A stretch of DNA of 5,888 nucleotides, taken from contig CAZBXU010000206.1 in NCBI GenBank assembly GCA_964495755.1, positions 1 to 5,888 of the forward strand, given 5' to 3'. Position 1 is the first letter of the stretch; each line of letters begins with the position of its first letter. This DNA is from JAFGQJ01 sp964495755 (GTDB lineage Bacteria; Spirochaetota; Spirochaetia; SZUA-6; DRHE01). Of the stretch, positions 4,936-5,888 are shown piece by piece. A model generated the notes under the pieces. The model saw nothing but the letters and a program-made list of their open reading frames with translations. It was not told the origin of the DNA and ran no database searches. The position numbers and the translations under genes are program-made.

Positions 4936-5870
4936 TTGAGGTATTATGCGCAGGCCAGCTGGCCGCGGATATTCTTGTGCGGCCCGTCGATAAACTTGAT
5001 TTCGGAGACGATACTCAACGGGTTGAGATGATCGAGATCAGGAACGGAGGGGATAGCCTGAACGTTGCCATCGGCCTGCAAAAGCTCGGCCACCGGGTCG
5101 GGTTCGCCGGTAAAATCGGCAACGATTTGCAGGGTGATTTCCTGACCCAAGTGATCGATCAGGCCGGCATCGATCGCCGGGGGCTCATCCGTGCGGAAAA
5201 CGCCACCACCTGCACCGTGCTGGTGGTGATCAACTCCGCGGGGGAACGCACCTTTTTCTATTTGGGCGGGGCGAACGACCAGTTCGCCCTGAAGGATATC
5301 AACCGGTCCCTTCTTGATGAGGCGGCCGTGGTCCACGTGGGGGGAACCTACCTGCTTCCGCAGTTCGACGGCGACGGAGCCGCCAGGTTATTTCGGGAAG
5401 CCCGATCCACGGGCAAGCTCACCTCTATGGACGTAACCTGGGACACCCAGGGCCGGTGGCGCAAGACGATCGAGCCCTGTTTTCCGTACTTGAGCTTTTT
5501 CTTGCCTAGCTACAAGGAAGCCGCGAAGATCACGGAGAGGCAGAAACCTGAGGAGATGGCGGCGTTGCTCCAGGACTGGGGTGTGCAAAACGTGGTGATC
5601 AAGTTGGGTGCGAAAGGCTGCTACGTCAAGCCCGCAGGAGCCAAGGGGTTTTCCGTGAAAGCCTTTCACACCGCGGTCGCGGACACCACCGGGGCCGGCG
5701 ACTCTTTCGTCGCCGGGTTTCTGGCCGGAGTATTGCGCAGGTGGGACCTGCGTGAATGCGCGGGTTTTGCCTGCGCGGTCGCGGCGCTGAACATCCAATG
5801 CGTAGGTGCGACGGGGGGAATGCCGACCTTCGAACGGGCGATTCAGTTCAAAAACGGGAGGAAGCCATGA
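4932..5870 (+). CDS. PfkB/ribokinase-family carbohydrate kinase
   Basis: This cytosolic ATP-dependent kinase would phosphorylate a sugar or similar small alcohol. Its 312 residues are typical of the family. The N-terminal substrate-binding signature is at 38-53 (NGGDSLNVAIGLQKLG), and the Gly-Gly-Asp fits a sugar-contacting loop. GKIGNDLQGDF (60-70) is the conserved region after it. The C-terminal signature is DTTGAGDSFVAGFLAG (251-266), with Asp257 as catalytic base and GAG (254-256) forming the anion hole. The lid region (about 85-115) includes NSAGERTFFYLGGAND. These motifs place it confidently in PfkB but do not fix the substrate: 2-keto-3-deoxygluconate, fructose, ribose and other substrates are all possible. 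The ATG at 4932 is the only reasonable start. It lacks a Shine-Dalgarno site but overlaps the stop of the preceding frame by 4 bp. Its own stop overlaps the next ATG by 4 bp, so it lies in a tight operon. Confidence 0.93.
   Translation: MIEVLCAGQLAADILVRPVDKLDFGDDTQRVEMIEIRNGGDSLNVAIGLQKLGHRVGFAGKIGNDLQGDFLTQVIDQAGIDRRGLIRAENATTCTVLVVINSAGERTFFYLGGANDQFALKDINRSLLDEAAVVHVGGTYLLPQFDGDGAARLFREARSTGKLTSMDVTWDTQGRWRKTIEPCFPYLSFFLPSYKEAAKITERQKPEEMAALLQDWGVQNVVIKLGAKGCYVKPAGAKGFSVKAFHTAVADTTGAGDSFVAGFLAGVLRRWDLRECAGFACAVAALNIQCVGATGGMPTFERAIQFKNGRKP
5856..5861 (+). promoter_or_regulatory. ribosome binding site of the gene at the right edge
   Basis: GGGAGG lies 5 nt before the ATG at 5867, inside the last codons of the kinase. 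Together with the ATGA overlap it marks a genuine, well-translated downstream gene. Confidence 0.7.
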
Positions 5871-5888
5871 GAGACACACCGACGACCC
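5867..5888 (+). CDS. start of an unidentified gene downstream of the sugar kinase (7 codons)
   Basis: The ATG at 5867 overlaps the kinase TGA (ATGA) and follows a strong ribosome binding site. Only MRDTPTT is visible before the window ends, so no function can be assigned. Tight coupling suggests a role in the same sugar pathway. Confidence 0.6.

Overview
The window is about 5.9 kb of compact bacterial chromosome of moderate GC, with nearly every base in a gene, tRNA or promoter. It suggests a free-living spirochaete (Spirochaetales). The reasons are a type II PTS EIIA (PtsN-like) protein standing alone, LspA followed by a tiny two-helix membrane protein, and two proteins of a type I associate with spirochaetes (the partial ATPase-like protein and the 541-residue orphan). 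That placement is an inference from gene content; no rRNA or other marker is present. There is no sign of phage, insertion sequence, CRISPR or recent transfer.

Left block (1-2191). A partial leftward gene (ATPase-like, possibly GHKL fold) and a rightward gene cluster diverge from a 106-bp spacer. The spacer carries two good sigma70-type promoters set back to back. The rightward cluster is a NIF3/YqfO-family metal protein, then lspA (prolipoprotein signal peptidase, TTG start with a strong Shine-Dalgarno site), then a 90-residue membrane protein that overlaps lspA by 8 bp.

Middle block (2201-3906). A 541-residue protein of unknown function is read leftward and ends only 9 bp from the rightward cluster. 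Its start codon lies 6 bp after the 3' end of a tRNA-Ala(GGC) gene on the same strand. One promoter upstream of the tRNA (TTGACA, 17 bp, TATTAT) probably serves both, so the mRNA 5' end may be made by tRNA 3' processing.

Right block (3907-5888). A 227-bp spacer with divergent promoters leads to a PtsN-like EIIA gene. Next comes a small unrecognised gene that looks frameshifted at a GGGG run, a PfkB/ribokinase-family sugar kinase, and the first seven codons of another gene. The last two junctions are 4-bp ATGA overlaps, so the kinase sits in a tight operon. EIIA plus sugar kinase suggests a link to carbohydrate control, but the substrate cannot be read from this sequence.

Across the window, genes next to a predicted promoter or the tRNA lack a strong Shine-Dalgarno site at their favoured start and have little or no leader. 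The clearest operon-internal genes have strong sites. This points to leaderless or near-leaderless translation alongside Shine-Dalgarno translation.
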